Below are positions 1 to 9,705 of a stretch of DNA of 64,000 bases, one piece after another. Positions within the stretch are counted from its first letter, which is position 1; every line of letters starts with the position of its first letter. The notes below the pieces were generated by a model. The model had not been told where the DNA came from. It made no database searches and worked only from the letters and a program-made list of their open reading frames with translations. Source of the DNA: Candidatus Fredericiella danica (GTDB lineage Bacteria; Chloroflexota; Anaerolineae; Caldilineales; Caldilineaceae); assembly GCA_016713335.1 (NCBI GenBank), contig JADJPH010000041.1:6883-70882 (forward strand). The letters are read 5' to 3'. Both the position numbers and the translations under genes were made by a program.

Positions 1-18
1 TGCGTGGAATGTGGCAGA

Positions 19-906
19 TCAACTGCTTGTATTTGGAACGTTTTCCACATTCTCTGCGTAGTACCTCCCCCAATGCGGCCTCCGCCCGTCGATGTCGAGG
101 AAGCCGTATTCGTCGCTCAAACCCCATGAACTGAAGACGCCACCGGCTTTCTCAGCCACATGCGGGTCGGCAGCCAGCGCGGCCACGGCGCGGCCGACGA
201 AATAGGGTGTCTCTGACGCGATAAAATGCGGTTCGACCTTGGCGCCATCCTGCCAGTTGGCTTCGGTCACGCCAAACAACTCAAGCATTGCCTCCGAACG
301 CAAGAACCCGGGCGTCACCGCCAGCGCCGTGACACCATGCGGGCGCAGTTCCTCCGCCATCCCAAACGCCAACCGGATCACCGATGCCTTGGCCAGGTCG
401 TAGGTCAGATTGCCGCGGTAGCGCGGCGTGTCGCCATCGGTGATCTCAATGATCAACCCCTGCCCGCGCGCCACCAGCATGAGCACGCCGTAGCGGCTGG
501 TGATCAAATGCGTGCGCACCGCCAACTCCTGCATGCGCCAGCCCTTCGCCATGTCCAATTCCCAGAAGGGCTTGCCCCACTCGGCGAGCGGGTCGCCGCC
601 CCAGATGTCGTTGACCAGGACGTCAAGTTGCCCCTGCTCCGCCTGTACACGTGCAAAGAGCGCCGCCACCTGTTGCTCGTCGGTATGGTCGACCTGGATG
701 GCAATCCCCTTGCCGCCGTATGCAGTCACCATCTCGGCGGTCTCCTGGATCGTTTCGGGCCGGCCCTCAAATGCCGAATGGCCGCGCACACTCCGCCCGG
801 TGCAATAGACGGTTGCCCCCTGTTCGCCCAGCATGCAGGCAATGCCGCGGCCCGCGCCACGCGTCGCGCCGGCAACAAGGGCGATCTTGCTTGAGAGAGG
901 TTTCAT
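19..906 (-). CDS. SDR family NAD(P)-dependent oxidoreductase
   Basis: This 295-residue protein is a short-chain dehydrogenase/reductase. The N-terminal dinucleotide motif is a TGxxxGxG variant, AGATRGAGRG (about residues 12-21), followed by VND in the fourth strand and a catalytic Y169-xxx-K173 (YDLAK). A threonine sits near position 156 where the catalytic serine is usually found. The start ATG at 906 is preceded by AAGGAG. The protein resembles the slightly long SDRs (about 290-310 residues) often annotated as oxidoreductases of unknown substrate. It lies downstream of purQ but is separated by a repeat-filled gap, so co-transcription is uncertain. The substrate cannot be told from sequence. 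Confidence 0.9.
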   Translation of the reverse strand: MKPLSSKIALVAGATRGAGRGIACMLGEQGATVYCTGRSVRGHSAFEGRPETIQETAEMVTAYGGKGIAIQVDHTDEQQVAALFARVQAEQGQLDVLVNDIWGGDPLAEWGKPFWELDMAKGWRMQELAVRTHLITSRYGVLMLVARGQGLIIEITDGDTPRYRGNLTYDLAKASVIRLAFGMAEELRPHGVTALAVTPGFLRSEAMLELFGVTEANWQDGAKVEPHFIASETPYFVGRAVAALAADPHVAEKAGGVFSSWGLSDEYGFLDIDGRRPHWGRYYAENVENVPNTSS

Positions 907-1152
907 GGTGTGAGCTCCTTAACTGAACTGAGAAAAAATCAACGCGGAGACGCGGAGGTTGCGCGGAGTTCGCGGAGAGGAGGAAGAGAGGTGGGCGAAA
1001 TAGGAGACGATCCTTCTCCTATTTGCGTCTTCGCGGGAGTCTCTCCTTCCCCCTTTGCGCCTTGGCGTCTTCGCGGGAGTCTCTTCTTCTCCGCGTCCTC
1101 CGCTCCTCCTCCGCTTCTCCGCGTTGATCTTTTCCCCTGTCCTCCCGATTGG
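907..1152. repeat. Repeat-filled intergenic region between purQ and the SDR gene
   Basis: No gene is seen here. The ends (about 944 and 1,130) carry inverted copies of a GATCAACGCGGAG-like sequence followed by CGCGGAG-rich repeats. The same element recurs at 17,867-17,990. Inside it are two copies of GCGTCTTCGCGGGAGTCTCT (starting near 1,026 and 1,066). There is also a perfect 10-bp stem, AAATAGGAGA/TCTCCTATTT (998-1,007 and 1,015-1,024), with a 7-nt loop. No U-tract follows the stem, so it is not a classical terminator. Confidence 0.7.
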
Positions 1153-2013
1153 TTACTGACATGCATTGATAACCGCGCGAAAGAGAGGAAGCCCGAGATG
1201 CCTGTTGCCGCGCACCGGAGTTTGAATGGGGAGGATGTGATCCTCCGGGTGCGGCATCAACCCAAGGACGTTTCCCGCTTCGTTGCAGATGCCCGCAATG
1301 TCGGCGACGGACCCGTTAGGGTTGAGCGGATACTGCCCGTTTGCCGGGGCGCCGCTAGCGTCCACATAGCGAAACGCCACCAGGTGCTCCGCTTCCAGTT
1401 CCGCCAATACATCGCCGTTCGCCACCTGGAAATTCCCTTCGCCATGCGCGATCGGGCAAAAGATCAGTTCATCGAGATCATTAAGGAACGAAGCCCGCGC
1501 CTGCCGGTTTACACTCAAATGCACCCACCGGCACTCAAAGTGACCGGATGCGTTCTCCGTCAGCGTCAAGCGGCGCGGTGTGAGTTGTGTACTGCGTATC
1601 GCGTATTCGGTACCTAGTATCTCTTGTTGCGTGTCTCGTGTTGCGTGTTGCGCGTCGCGTAATTCGTAATTCGTAATTCGTAATTCGTAATTCAAGATTC
1701 CAGCCTTCACCAGCGTCTGAAACCCATTACAAATCCCCAACACCGGTTTGCCGCTCCCGGCGAAGGCATGTAACTGATCGTGAAAATAGACCTGGAGATC
1801 GAGGGCCAGGCGCGCACCGGCGCCCAACGCATCGCCATAGGAAAAGCCGCCAGGCAGCAATAACATCTGGTAATCGGCAAATCGCCGCTCGCCGCGGCGC
1901 AACTGGTTGATATGGACGATCTCGGGCGCACCGCCGGCCAACTCACAGGCGCGGGCAGCCTCAGTGTCGCGATTCGTGCCGGATGCGTGGAGGATCAGGA
2001 TAGAGGGTCTCAT
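1153..2013 (-). CDS. purQ: Phosphoribosylformylglycinamidine synthase, glutaminase subunit PurQ
   Basis: PurQ supplies ammonia from glutamine to PurL for step four of purine synthesis (FGAR to FGAM). It is a class I glutamine amidotransferase: the nucleophile elbow GICNGF places the catalytic cysteine near residue 95, and MPHPEDH near the C terminus carries the His/Glu pair. The start ATG (2,013) overlaps the stop of the upstream toxin gene by 4 nt (ATGA), which suggests translational coupling. Residues about 107-142 are not family sequence. They are the translation of a 105-bp array of 7-bp repeats that reads through in frame because 15 units is a multiple of three bases. The insert follows the nucleophile helix and may or may not be tolerated. 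Confidence 0.93.
   Translation of the reverse strand: MRPSILILHASGTNRDTEAARACELAGGAPEIVHINQLRRGERRFADYQMLLLPGGFSYGDALGAGARLALDLQVYFHDQLHAFAGSGKPVLGICNGFQTLVKAGILNYELRITNYELRDAQHATRDTQQEILGTEYAIRSTQLTPRRLTLTENASGHFECRWVHLSVNRQARASFLNDLDELIFCPIAHGEGNFQVANGDVLAELEAEHLVAFRYVDASGAPANGQYPLNPNGSVADIAGICNEAGNVLGLMPHPEDHILPIQTPVRGNRHLGLPLFRAVINACQ
1590..1694. repeat. Fifteen-unit 7-bp tandem repeat array inside purQ
   Basis: Reading the plus strand from 1,590 in steps of seven gives units of the form TNNTNCG: TACTGCG, TATCGCG, TATTCGG, TACCTAG, TATCTCT, TGTTGCG, TGTCTCG, TGTTGCG, TGTTGCG, CGTCGCG, then TAATTCG four times and TAATTCA. On the coding strand the last units read NYELRIT with a 7-residue period. 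The array keeps the purQ frame because its length (105 bp) is divisible by three. Confidence 0.85.
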
Positions 2014-2408
2014 AACCTTGTAACGAACACCTCCGGTCTCAGGACAACAAATGACGAAGATTTCAACCGTGTGAGAAAGTGGCGATTGTCAGAAATCGGC
2101 TCAATCTGCTGCCATTCGGCAAACGCACCGATTACGCGTCCGCTTTCACCGGCAGGCCCAGGTCGCTGTACTTTTCCACAAGTCCGTGGAACTGGAGCAT
2201 CGACGATTTCCGCAAAAGCAGAGGTGTCAAAAACCCCATAGAAACGACGAACCTGATCGATGTTGATCAAGTTCCGCGTCTTCAATGGCAATCAAGCGGG
2301 AATGGCAAGGCGGATATCAGGACCGATCCTGTCCAGCAATCGACCAATGTGTACATCTGAGGTGTGCAGGCCGCGTATGAATACACAACTATCGATACAA
2401 ATGCGCAT
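2010..2408 (-). pseudogene. VapC-like PIN-domain toxin, multiply frameshifted
   Basis: This is a PIN-domain ribonuclease toxin, recognisable only when frames are combined. The N-terminal piece starts at ATG 2,408 and reads MRICIDSCVFIRGLH, with the first PIN aspartate (IDSCVFI). Middle pieces give RRFYGVFDTSAFAEIVDA and LVEKYSDLGLPVKADA. The C-terminal piece gives IGAFAEW, ISDNRHFL and SSFVVLRPEVF, the usual PIN end. At least four indels separate these pieces (near 2,296, 2,270, 2,160 and 2,128). The start overlaps the antitoxin stop by about 20 nt and the end overlaps purQ by 4 nt, the normal layout of a VapBC operon. It is either a decayed toxin or one damaged by sequence error. The many breaks in 400 bp leave both possible. 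Confidence 0.7.
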
Positions 2409-2670
2409 ATTCGGCTTCAAAGACTTCAGCACGTGTTTTGCGCATCTGATCTACGATCGAATCGATCGTTTCGTCTTGAGGATAACCGCCGTCACTTTGT
2501 ACTCGCTCACGTAGCTCTCTCCAAGCCTGGCGCCAGCGTCGCTGCTGTTTGCTTTCCTCAACCCACTGTGTAATCAGTGTGGTGGGGTTCGTATTCGTTT
2601 CCTGAGAAAGGGCCACCAACTCTTGGTACACCTGTTCCGGAAGTTTGATTGTCATCGTATGCACAGTCAT
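2389..2670 (-). CDS. VapB-like ribbon-helix-helix antitoxin
   Basis: This small protein has an N-terminal strand MTIKLPEQVYQELVALSQ followed by a helix, the usual ribbon-helix-helix DNA-binding start of antitoxins. A basic middle segment (QQRRWRQAWRELRERV) and an acidic tail would bind the toxin. I take ATG 2,670 (MTVHTMTIKLPE) as the start; an ATG at 2,655 is also possible. It precedes and overlaps the PIN toxin, and would bind both the toxin and its own promoter. The pair lies between purL and purQ on the same strand. Confidence 0.75.
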   Translation of the reverse strand: MTVHTMTIKLPEQVYQELVALSQETNTNPTTLITQWVEESKQQRRWRQAWRELRERVQSDGGYPQDETIDSIVDQMRKTRAEVFEAEYAHLYR

Positions 2671-2770
2671 GACGACCACCCCATTTGGCATCAACATAGG
2701 TCCAGGGCTACACTCGCTATTCCGAAACCCTGGTGATTGTATTTTACCACAATCATCTGTCGCGCTCAGA

Positions 2771-5654
2771 TTAGTCTGGCTTCCACGCCATCAGCATCTC
2801 ATCTACGGTCAGATCAACAACGACTTCGCCGCCGGCGGTGATGAGCAGCCGCGGTTCTTCGCTGACCTCGCCCAGCCGCGCCAGGTGCGCATCGGCAAGC
2901 AGTGCGCCGACGGCAGCCGCATCTTCGGGTCTGACCTCAATCAGCAGCCGGCCATTGCTTTCGGCAAAAAGCGCATGGACCAGACGCAATGGATGGGCCG
3001 CCAGATCGCGCACGCGTTCCAACTCCACCTCAACGCCCAGCCGGCCCCCCATACACATGTCGGCCAGCGCCACTGCCAGCCCCCCCTCGCTCAGATCATG
3101 GCACGCCAGGATCAACCCCTGTTGGATTGCCTCATGCAGCGCCCGATAGCGCGCCCTCGGATTCTCCGGCATTCCCGGCGCTACGCCCTCTTCCATTCCT
3201 TGCAGGTGGTGGAGCAATGATCCGCCGAGTTCGCGCCGGGTCTCACCTAATAGAAACAGCACATTGCCCGGCGCCTTGAGATCCATCGTGACACAACGAT
3301 TCATGTCGGGCACGATCGCAATGGCAGAGATCAGCAACGTGCCTGGAATCGGCTGCCCGTTGAACTCATTGAACAGGCTGTCCTTGCCGGAGATAAACGG
3401 CGTGTGATACGCCAGCGCCGCATCATGACAGCCCTGGCACGTGCGGACCAGTGCCCCAAGGCGATCCGGATAAGTGGGATTGCCCCAACAGAAGTTATCG
3501 AGGATGGCGATCCGATCAGGGTCGGCCCCCACGGCGACGGCGTTACGCACGGCCTCATCCACTGCGCTGATGGCCATCGCATACGGATCGCAGCCCCCCA
3601 GCAGCGGGTTCACACCACACGACAGCGCAAACGCCCTGTCATGCCCCCATGTCCCCAATGGCTTCAATACCGCGGCATCCGCCGGCCCATCCATCTGCGG
3701 TCCCGCAAACGGCCGCACCACCGTCCCCCCACGCACCTCATGGTCATACCGCCGTACGATTGCTTCTTTCGAAGCAACCGACGGATACGACAACATCGAC
3801 AAGATCACACGATTCCAATCCCCGTAATTCGTAATTCGTAATTCGTAATTCGTAATTCGCATCTTCCGCCCCCTTCTCCTGATACACCGCGCGCATCCGC
3901 CTTCTGGGTAGCCCATCATGCAGAAACGCCATTGGCAATTCGGCGACGACGCGGCTGTCAAAGTGGACACGCAGCCAACCATCACCGGAGAAGGCGCCGA
4001 GCACGCTCAGTTCGACATCCCAGAGATCGGCCAACGCCTGGAGCGCAGGCAAATTGTCAGGTGGCACCGCCAGCACCATCCGCTCCTGCGCCTCCGAAAT
4101 CCAGATCTCCCACGGCGCAAGCCCTGGGTACTTGAGCGGTGCATTCGCCAGGTCCACGTCGACACCGAGCTTCTCGCCCATCTCCCCAACAGCAGACGAA
4201 AAGCCGCCCGCACCGCAGTCGGTGATGGCCGTGTAGAGTCCCTGGTCGCGTGCGGCCTCGATCAGTTCGATCAGCCCCTTTTCGGTGATCGGGTCGCCAA
4301 TCTGCACTGCGCTGCCAGAAAGTTCACTGGTTTCGTGCGTCAATTCTGCAGAGGAAAACGTCGCCCCGTGGATGCCGTCGCGGCCCGTGCGCCCACCCAA
4401 CGCAACCACCAGGTCTCCCGGCTGTGCCGTGCGCGGATGTTTGCCGTGAGGCAGCAGACCGACCGCACCGCAGAAGACAAGCGGGTTGCCCAGATAGCCT
4501 TCGTCGTAGATGACTGCGCCGTTGACCGTGGGCAGACCGAGTTTGTTGCCGTAATCGCCGACCCCCGCCACCACGCCGGCGGCGATCCGCCGCGGGTGGA
4601 GCACGCCGGCCGGCAATTGGTCATAAGGAAAATCTTGCGGGCCAAAACAGAGCACATCAGTCGTGGCAATGGGCCGGGCCGACACGCCGATCACGTCACG
4701 CACGACGCCACCTACTCCCGTGTTGGCCCCGCCAAAAGGCTCCAGCGCAGAGGGATGGTTGTGCGTTTCGACCTTGAAGGCAAGGTCATATTGATCGTCG
4801 AAGGCGATGATGCCGGCATTGTCGACAAAGGCAGAGCGGAGCCAGGCTGGCTGCAGCAGTTCGGTAGCGGCGCGCAGATACTGGTAGATCAAACCGTCTA
4901 CCGTCTCTTTGCGGTGGACGCTGCCGTCGGCATTAAGCCAGGTGAAGTCGATGATCGCCTTGAAGGTCTTGTGCACACAGTGCTCGGACCAGGTCTGCGC
5001 CAGCGTCTCCAGTTCGACGTCCGTGGGGTCGCGGCCTGCCTCAATATAGAAGCGCTGCACGATGCGCATCTCGTCGCGGTCAAGGGAGAGCAGACGCTGC
5101 TTGCTGAGCGCCTGCAACTGGGCGTCGTCCAGGGTGCGCAGCGGAATCGTCTCGACGCGATCGCCGGCCGCCGCGTCCTGGCCGAAGTGGATCGCGATGG
5201 GACCAAGGCTGTAGTGTTGGACGGTTTCGTTGCAGAGCAGTTGCCGCGCCAACTTGCGCACATCATCCTGCGTCACATCGCCCAGCAACTCATAGCGGGC
5301 GCCGGTGGCTACTTCGCCGGCGGGCAGCCCGATCTCCACCATGCCCCGCGCCAGTTCGCGCGCAGCGACGTCGGTGACGCCGGGGCGAAAGGCCACTTCG
5401 ACGATATGCGCCCCATCGTCCGCGGTCGGGTCGGCGCCGGTTTCGACGCGCCACGCCGCGCTTTCCATGACGGGGTCGACCAGCAACATCGTGCAGAGCC
5501 GGTCGACGGCCTCGGCGCCGGGATTCTCAGCGAGGAAGTAGAGCCGGGCGATGTTTACCGCCTGCAACCCGCCGATCCCCAATGCCGCCGCGCCTTGCAG
5601 GACGCTCTCACTGGCAGCCGGATGGCTGCTCCGCACTTCGATCCGGATCGTCAT
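2771..5654 (-). CDS. purL: Phosphoribosylformylglycinamidine synthase PurL, with PurS-like N terminus (frameshifted in a 7-bp repeat)
   Basis: PurL makes FGAM from FGAR using ammonia from PurQ. Residues 1-150 look like two PurS-type modules (for example IGGLQAVNIARLYFLAEN and HIVEVAFRPGVTDVAARE). The linker signature TWSEHCVHKTF is at about 221-231. Two ATP-grasp-like AIRS halves follow, including VETHNHPSALEPFGGANTG and GGCDPYAMAISAVDEA. The start ATG at 5,654 has GGGAG upstream; the longer frame to 5,792 only adds repeat-encoded sequence. The frame is broken at 3,824-3,858, where five 7-bp units interrupt the gene. Frame arithmetic shows that four or seven units would join the halves. The C-terminal half continues with DWNRVILSMLSYPSVASKEA and ends at 2,771. 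It could be phase-variable, inactivated or mis-assembled. Confidence 0.9.
3824..3858. repeat. Five-unit 7-bp repeat that breaks the purL frame
   Basis: Five exact copies of GTAATTC run from 3,824 to 3,858. The coding strand reads NYELRITNYELR in either frame. The upstream purL half enters in one frame and the downstream half leaves in another. Removing one unit, or adding two, restores a single reading frame. The repeat is the same heptamer as in purQ. Confidence 0.9.
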
Positions 5655-5710
5655 GTGCACTCCCGTTGGCAGAGATAAGAATGTTGAGGAAAGTCTATCA
5701 TAGATAAGCA

Positions 5711-5748
5711 GACAAGGAGACAAGGAGACAAGGAGACAAGGAGACAAG
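5711..5748. repeat. 8-bp tandem repeat upstream of purL
   Basis: Four and a half copies of GACAAGGA lie between the purL start and the divergent ABC operon, so they fall in the purL leader or promoter region. A change of copy number would alter leader spacing, not a reading frame. No clear sigma70 promoter can be assigned to either side of this 213-bp gap. Confidence 0.75.
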
Positions 5749-5867
5749 ACTCCACTCCCCTTCTGCACAACCTCTTGCGCACTTCTTGACAATTCCTTGA
5801 GATTCAGACGGCAGAATCAATACAGCAAATCAACGAGGTGCCAACCTCCAAGAAGACGGCGGTGAGC

Positions 5868-6719
5868 ATGGACAGTAACAATTCTGAAGCAACCCCTATT
5901 ATCGAAATTACGGATTTGACCAAGACCTATGTCATGGGCGCCACCGAGGTGCAGGCGCTGCGCAGTGTCTCTTTGACCGTTCGCGAAGGCGAATACGTCG
6001 CCATCATCGGCGCCAGCGGCTCCGGCAAGAGCACCTTGATGAACATGATCGGCCTGCTGGATCGCCCGACAAGCGGCAGTTATCGCATCCGTGGCACCGA
6101 AGCCAGCCGGCTCGGCAAGAATCGCCTGGCCGATCTTCGCTGCCAAGAGATCGGCTTCGTCTTCCAGCGGTTCAACCTACTGGCCCGCGCAACGGCACAG
6201 CGCCAGGTGGAACTGCCACTCTTCTATGCGGGGGTGCCGTCGCACAAGTCAGCTCAAATGGCAGTTGAGGCGCTGAAACGGGTCGGTCTCGGCGAACGCA
6301 CCCAACACCGGCCGGAAGAACTATCGGGCGGCCAGCAGCAACGTGTGGCCATCGCCCGGGCGCTCGTCAACATGCCCAGCCTCTTGCTGGCCGATGAGCC
6401 GACCGGTGCGCTGGACTCGAAGACCGGGCAAGAACTATTAGCGCTTTTCGATGAACTCCATCACCAGGGCATTACGCTCGTCGTCGTGACCCACGACATC
6501 GGCGTAGCGCATCGCGCAGAACGCATCATCACCCTGCGCGACGGTGAAATCATCGAAGACCGGCCCAACATTCCGGCGCGCACGAACGGCGCCAGTCCAG
6601 TGCACGACAATGGTCACAGCCCGGTGAATGGCGATGGTCACACCGTTGACCAACTGGTCGCCCGTGCAGTCCAGCGTCATCTGGCAGAGCAGGCGGAGGT
6701 TACGCATGAAGCTGTTTAA
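5868..6719 (+). CDS. MacB/LolD-type ABC transporter ATP-binding protein
   Basis: This is the ATPase of a MacAB-like exporter. It shows Walker A GASGSGKST (about 48-56), the LolD-type segment IGFVFQRFNLLARATA, the signature LSGGQQQRVAIARAL, Walker B LLLADEPT and the H-loop VVVTHD. After the ABC domain there is a low-complexity tail containing HDNGHSPVNGDGH, unusual for the family. I chose ATG 5,868 because the ABC domain begins a few residues later; a GTG at 5,838 in the same frame is possible. The stop overlaps the permease start by 14 nt, so the two are co-translated. It is the first gene of a four-gene export operon. Confidence 0.9.
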   Translation: MDSNNSEATPIIEITDLTKTYVMGATEVQALRSVSLTVREGEYVAIIGASGSGKSTLMNMIGLLDRPTSGSYRIRGTEASRLGKNRLADLRCQEIGFVFQRFNLLARATAQRQVELPLFYAGVPSHKSAQMAVEALKRVGLGERTQHRPEELSGGQQQRVAIARALVNMPSLLLADEPTGALDSKTGQELLALFDELHHQGITLVVVTHDIGVAHRAERIITLRDGEIIEDRPNIPARTNGASPVHDNGHSPVNGDGHTVDQLVARAVQRHLAEQAEVTHEAV

Positions 6720-7930
6720 ATATCTCGGTGTGGCTTTCGAAAGCATTCGCGCCCACAAACTCCGCGCCATGCTGACCATGCTGGGCATCATCATCGGCGT
6801 GGCCGCCGTGTTGGTGACGGTCGGCATCGGCAGCGGCGCGGCAGTCAGCATCACCGAGCGCATCGAGAGCAGCGGTACAAACCTGCTGACCATCAGCGCC
6901 GGCAGTCGGGGCAGCACCGCAGGTTCTGCATTGACACTGGGCGATGCGACTGCGCTGATGAACACGGGGCGCTTTCCGAACTTGAAACTTGTCGTCCCCC
7001 AATACTCGTCCAGTGCAACGCTTACCAATGGCGCCAGCGAAGGCAGCTACACGGTGGTCGGCACGACAGGAAAATTATGCCTCCGCCAAAAATCTTACGG
7101 TTGCATCAGGCAGTTTTCTGAGCACGGTAGAGGTGGAAGACAACGCGAATGTGGTGGTGATCGGCGCTACCGTCGCAAGTGATCTCTTCGGCGGTCAGGA
7201 TCCGATTGATCAGACGATTCGCATCGATGATGCCCTGTTCAAGGTGATCGGCGTCCTGGAGACGAGTGGCAGCTCCGGTTTCGACAGTAGCGACAGCCAG
7301 GTCTATGTGCCCATCAACCTGGCCCTTGGCCGCCTCTTCAATGTTGCTCGCTACCGTGGCAGCTATTCAATCTCGGGCATCATCGTGCAGGTCGTTAGCC
7401 AGGAACAGTTGGATCCCTCGGCGCTCAAGATCGAACAGACGCTCCGGCTGCGCCATGGCCTCGGCGCCGATGATGACAATGATTTCCGCGTAAGCAACCA
7501 GGCGGATCTGCTGGATATGGCGAGCGACGTCTCCGGCACGTTGACCGCACTGCTGGGGGGCATTGGCGCCGTCAGTCTGATCGTCGGCGGCATCGGCATC
7601 ACGAACATCATGCTCGTGTCGGTGACCGAGCGCACCCGGGAGATCGGCCTGCGCAAGGCGTTGGGTGCGCATGACAGCGACATCTTGCTGCAGTTCCTGG
7701 TCGAGGCGTTGGTGCTGTGCGCACTGGGTGGTGTCATCGGGATCGGGATCAGCTACCTTTTCGCCGTCGGCGCCGGCATGATCCCGGGCTTCACCTACAA
7801 GATCGTCATCGAGCCTTGGGCCATCATGCTGGCGCTCGCAGTCAGTACCGCCAGTGGCTTTGTCTTTGGCCTCTACCCGGCCATGCGCGCGACACAGTTG
7901 GACCCAATCGAGGCGCTGCGCTACGAGTAG
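6706..7930 (+). CDS. MacB/FtsX-family ABC permease (one frameshift)
   Basis: This is the membrane subunit of the export system. The N terminus (MKLFKYLGVAFESIRAHKLR, then MLTMLGIIIGVAAVL) is the first MacB transmembrane helix, followed by a periplasmic-type core domain. The C-terminal FtsX domain carries NIMLVSVTERTREIGLRKALG and ends GLYPAMRATQLDPIEALRYE. ATG 6,706 has GGAGG seven bases upstream. The frame breaks near 7,070 (TVVGTT then ENYASAKNLTVASG); one extra G, or two missing bases, explains it. The family length (about 400 residues) is recovered when the halves are joined. Confidence 0.88.
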
Positions 7931-8009
7931 CCTGGTAGCTCTCGCCAAGACGAATGCGTACGAAACAAATTGATTCTTCTTTGGAAGATTGAAGCGTAAG
8001 GAATGCCGT

Positions 8010-9656
8010 ATGAAAACTCTGAAACTACGTAAGCGCTGGATCGCCCTGTTCGCCGTCGCGGCACTGCTCGTCGCCGGTGGCTATCTGGTTGCCACACGCA
8101 CAACCCTGCTGGCGCAGAACTCAGCACCGTCAACAACATCTGCCGCCGACACCGGTGACGCAGCCACACAACCACCGACCGTAGAAATCCAGTCGGCCGC
8201 CGAAGCACAGACGCCGGTGAGCGCTGCGGGCAACCTCGAACTGGTCGATGAGCGCAGCGTTGCACTGGAAGTCGCCGGCATTGTTCGCGACATCAAAGTA
8301 GCGCTGGGCGACACCGTCAATGCGGGTGACGTGCTCCTCAAACTGGACACGACCGATCTGGAGCGTGCACTTGCCCAGGCAAAGCTCTCCGTGGAATCTG
8401 CGAAGATTGCCATCGACGACTTGCAGACACCCGCCACAGCTTCCGAGATCGCCAAAGCCCAGGCCAGCCTAGAAGAAGCCCAGGAAAATCTTGCTGACGT
8501 AGCAGCTGGGCCAGGCGACCAGGAAATCGCCGCTGCACGCAGCAGCCTTGCGGCCGCCCAGGCCTCTTATAGTGAGCTGCAGGCAGGACCCAGCAATGAT
8601 GAACTGACCCAACTGAGCGCGGACATGAAGTCGGCCGAAATCACAGTCGCCGAGGCGCAACGGGCCTACGACCAGATCGCCTGGCAGGAAAGCTCCGGGA
8701 TGAGCAGCCAGGCCGCCGATCTCCAGACCGCCACCATCGCGCTGGAAAAGGCCAGGGCCGCCTATGCTGCATCCACTGCCTCGGCCACGAACTCTGACTT
8801 GCAGTCGGCCCTGAGCGCAATCCAATCTGCACAGGTGCAGGTCAATGAGTTGGTAAACTCACCCACCGCCGCAGAGATTGCCACAGCAGAGGCCGCCGTG
8901 GTCGACGCGGAGGCGACGTTATCCGATCTTCAGACCGGACCGACGGCCAACGAGATCCGCAGCGCCAAGATCACGCTGGAACAGGCGTTGATCGAACTGG
9001 AGACCGCCCAGCGCAACCTCGAGGCAGCGACGGTAACGGCGCCCATTGCCGGCGTCATCACTTCCCTTAACGCCGAAGTTGGTGTGCGGAGCGGCGCAGA
9101 TGCGGTCGTGGCCATGATCGCCGACACGAAACAATTGCAGTTGGTGATTTCGGTCGCCGAGGCCGATATCCCGCGGGTTTCCCAAAACCAGGCAGCCCAG
9201 GTGGAAGTTGATGCGCTGCCTGGCCAGACCTTTGAAGGCGTGGTCAAGACGATTTCACCGGTGGATGACAGTTCCTCCAGTGCCGTGAGCTATCCGGTCA
9301 CCGTGCGCTTGACTTCACAGCAACTGGACGGCGTCCTCCCAGGGATGAACGCAGTCGCCACTCTGACCGATATGGCGACACTCTCAGCGGACAGTTGGCT
9401 CGTGCCGACAAACGCACTGCGCACCGGGAACGGAGTCACCACGGTGATGGTGATGCGTGATTCAACCCCAACGCCGGTCACGGTTACCACCGGCGCGGTG
9501 CAGGGGGAATGGACCACGGTGGCATCCGCCGAATTGCAGGCAGGCGATCAGGTGATCGGCAGTCTCACCTCCAATCTCAACAGCCAGAACTTCTTTGGGC
9601 CAGGCGGGGGCGCACCGCCACCCGGCGCCATGATGGGTAGCGGCCCCATGCGGTAA
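8010..9656 (+). CDS. HlyD/MacA-type membrane fusion adaptor
   Basis: This 548-residue adaptor should link the ABC exporter to the cell exterior. A signal anchor lies at about residues 9-28 (IALFAVAALLVAGGYLVA). The lipoyl-type half-motif VALEVAGIVRDIKVALGDTV leads into a very long alanine-rich coiled coil (about 110-340). The second half-motif ATVTAPIAGVITSLNAEVG and the beta-barrel region (VEVDALPGQTFEGVVKTISP) follow. ATG 8,010 has AAGGA upstream; a TTG at 7,989 is less likely. The C terminus is rich in glycine and proline. The coiled coil is longer than in E. coli MacA. Confidence 0.88.
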   Translation: MKTLKLRKRWIALFAVAALLVAGGYLVATRTTLLAQNSAPSTTSAADTGDAATQPPTVEIQSAAEAQTPVSAAGNLELVDERSVALEVAGIVRDIKVALGDTVNAGDVLLKLDTTDLERALAQAKLSVESAKIAIDDLQTPATASEIAKAQASLEEAQENLADVAAGPGDQEIAAARSSLAAAQASYSELQAGPSNDELTQLSADMKSAEITVAEAQRAYDQIAWQESSGMSSQAADLQTATIALEKARAAYAASTASATNSDLQSALSAIQSAQVQVNELVNSPTAAEIATAEAAVVDAEATLSDLQTGPTANEIRSAKITLEQALIELETAQRNLEAATVTAPIAGVITSLNAEVGVRSGADAVVAMIADTKQLQLVISVAEADIPRVSQNQAAQVEVDALPGQTFEGVVKTISPVDDSSSSAVSYPVTVRLTSQQLDGVLPGMNAVATLTDMATLSADSWLVPTNALRTGNGVTTVMVMRDSTPTPVTVTTGAVQGEWTTVASAELQAGDQVIGSLTSNLNSQNFFGPGGGAPPPGAMMGSGPMR

Positions 9657-9705
9657 TCAATGCCGGCAGACACCCTAGATCACGCACGAATACGAGGAGT
9701 CAACG

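Noticed and set aside
3918..5678. Long plus-strand open frame of 586 codons opposite purL
   Set aside because: It is the mirror of purL, whose motifs are unmistakable on the other strand; the plus-strand translation has no family features.
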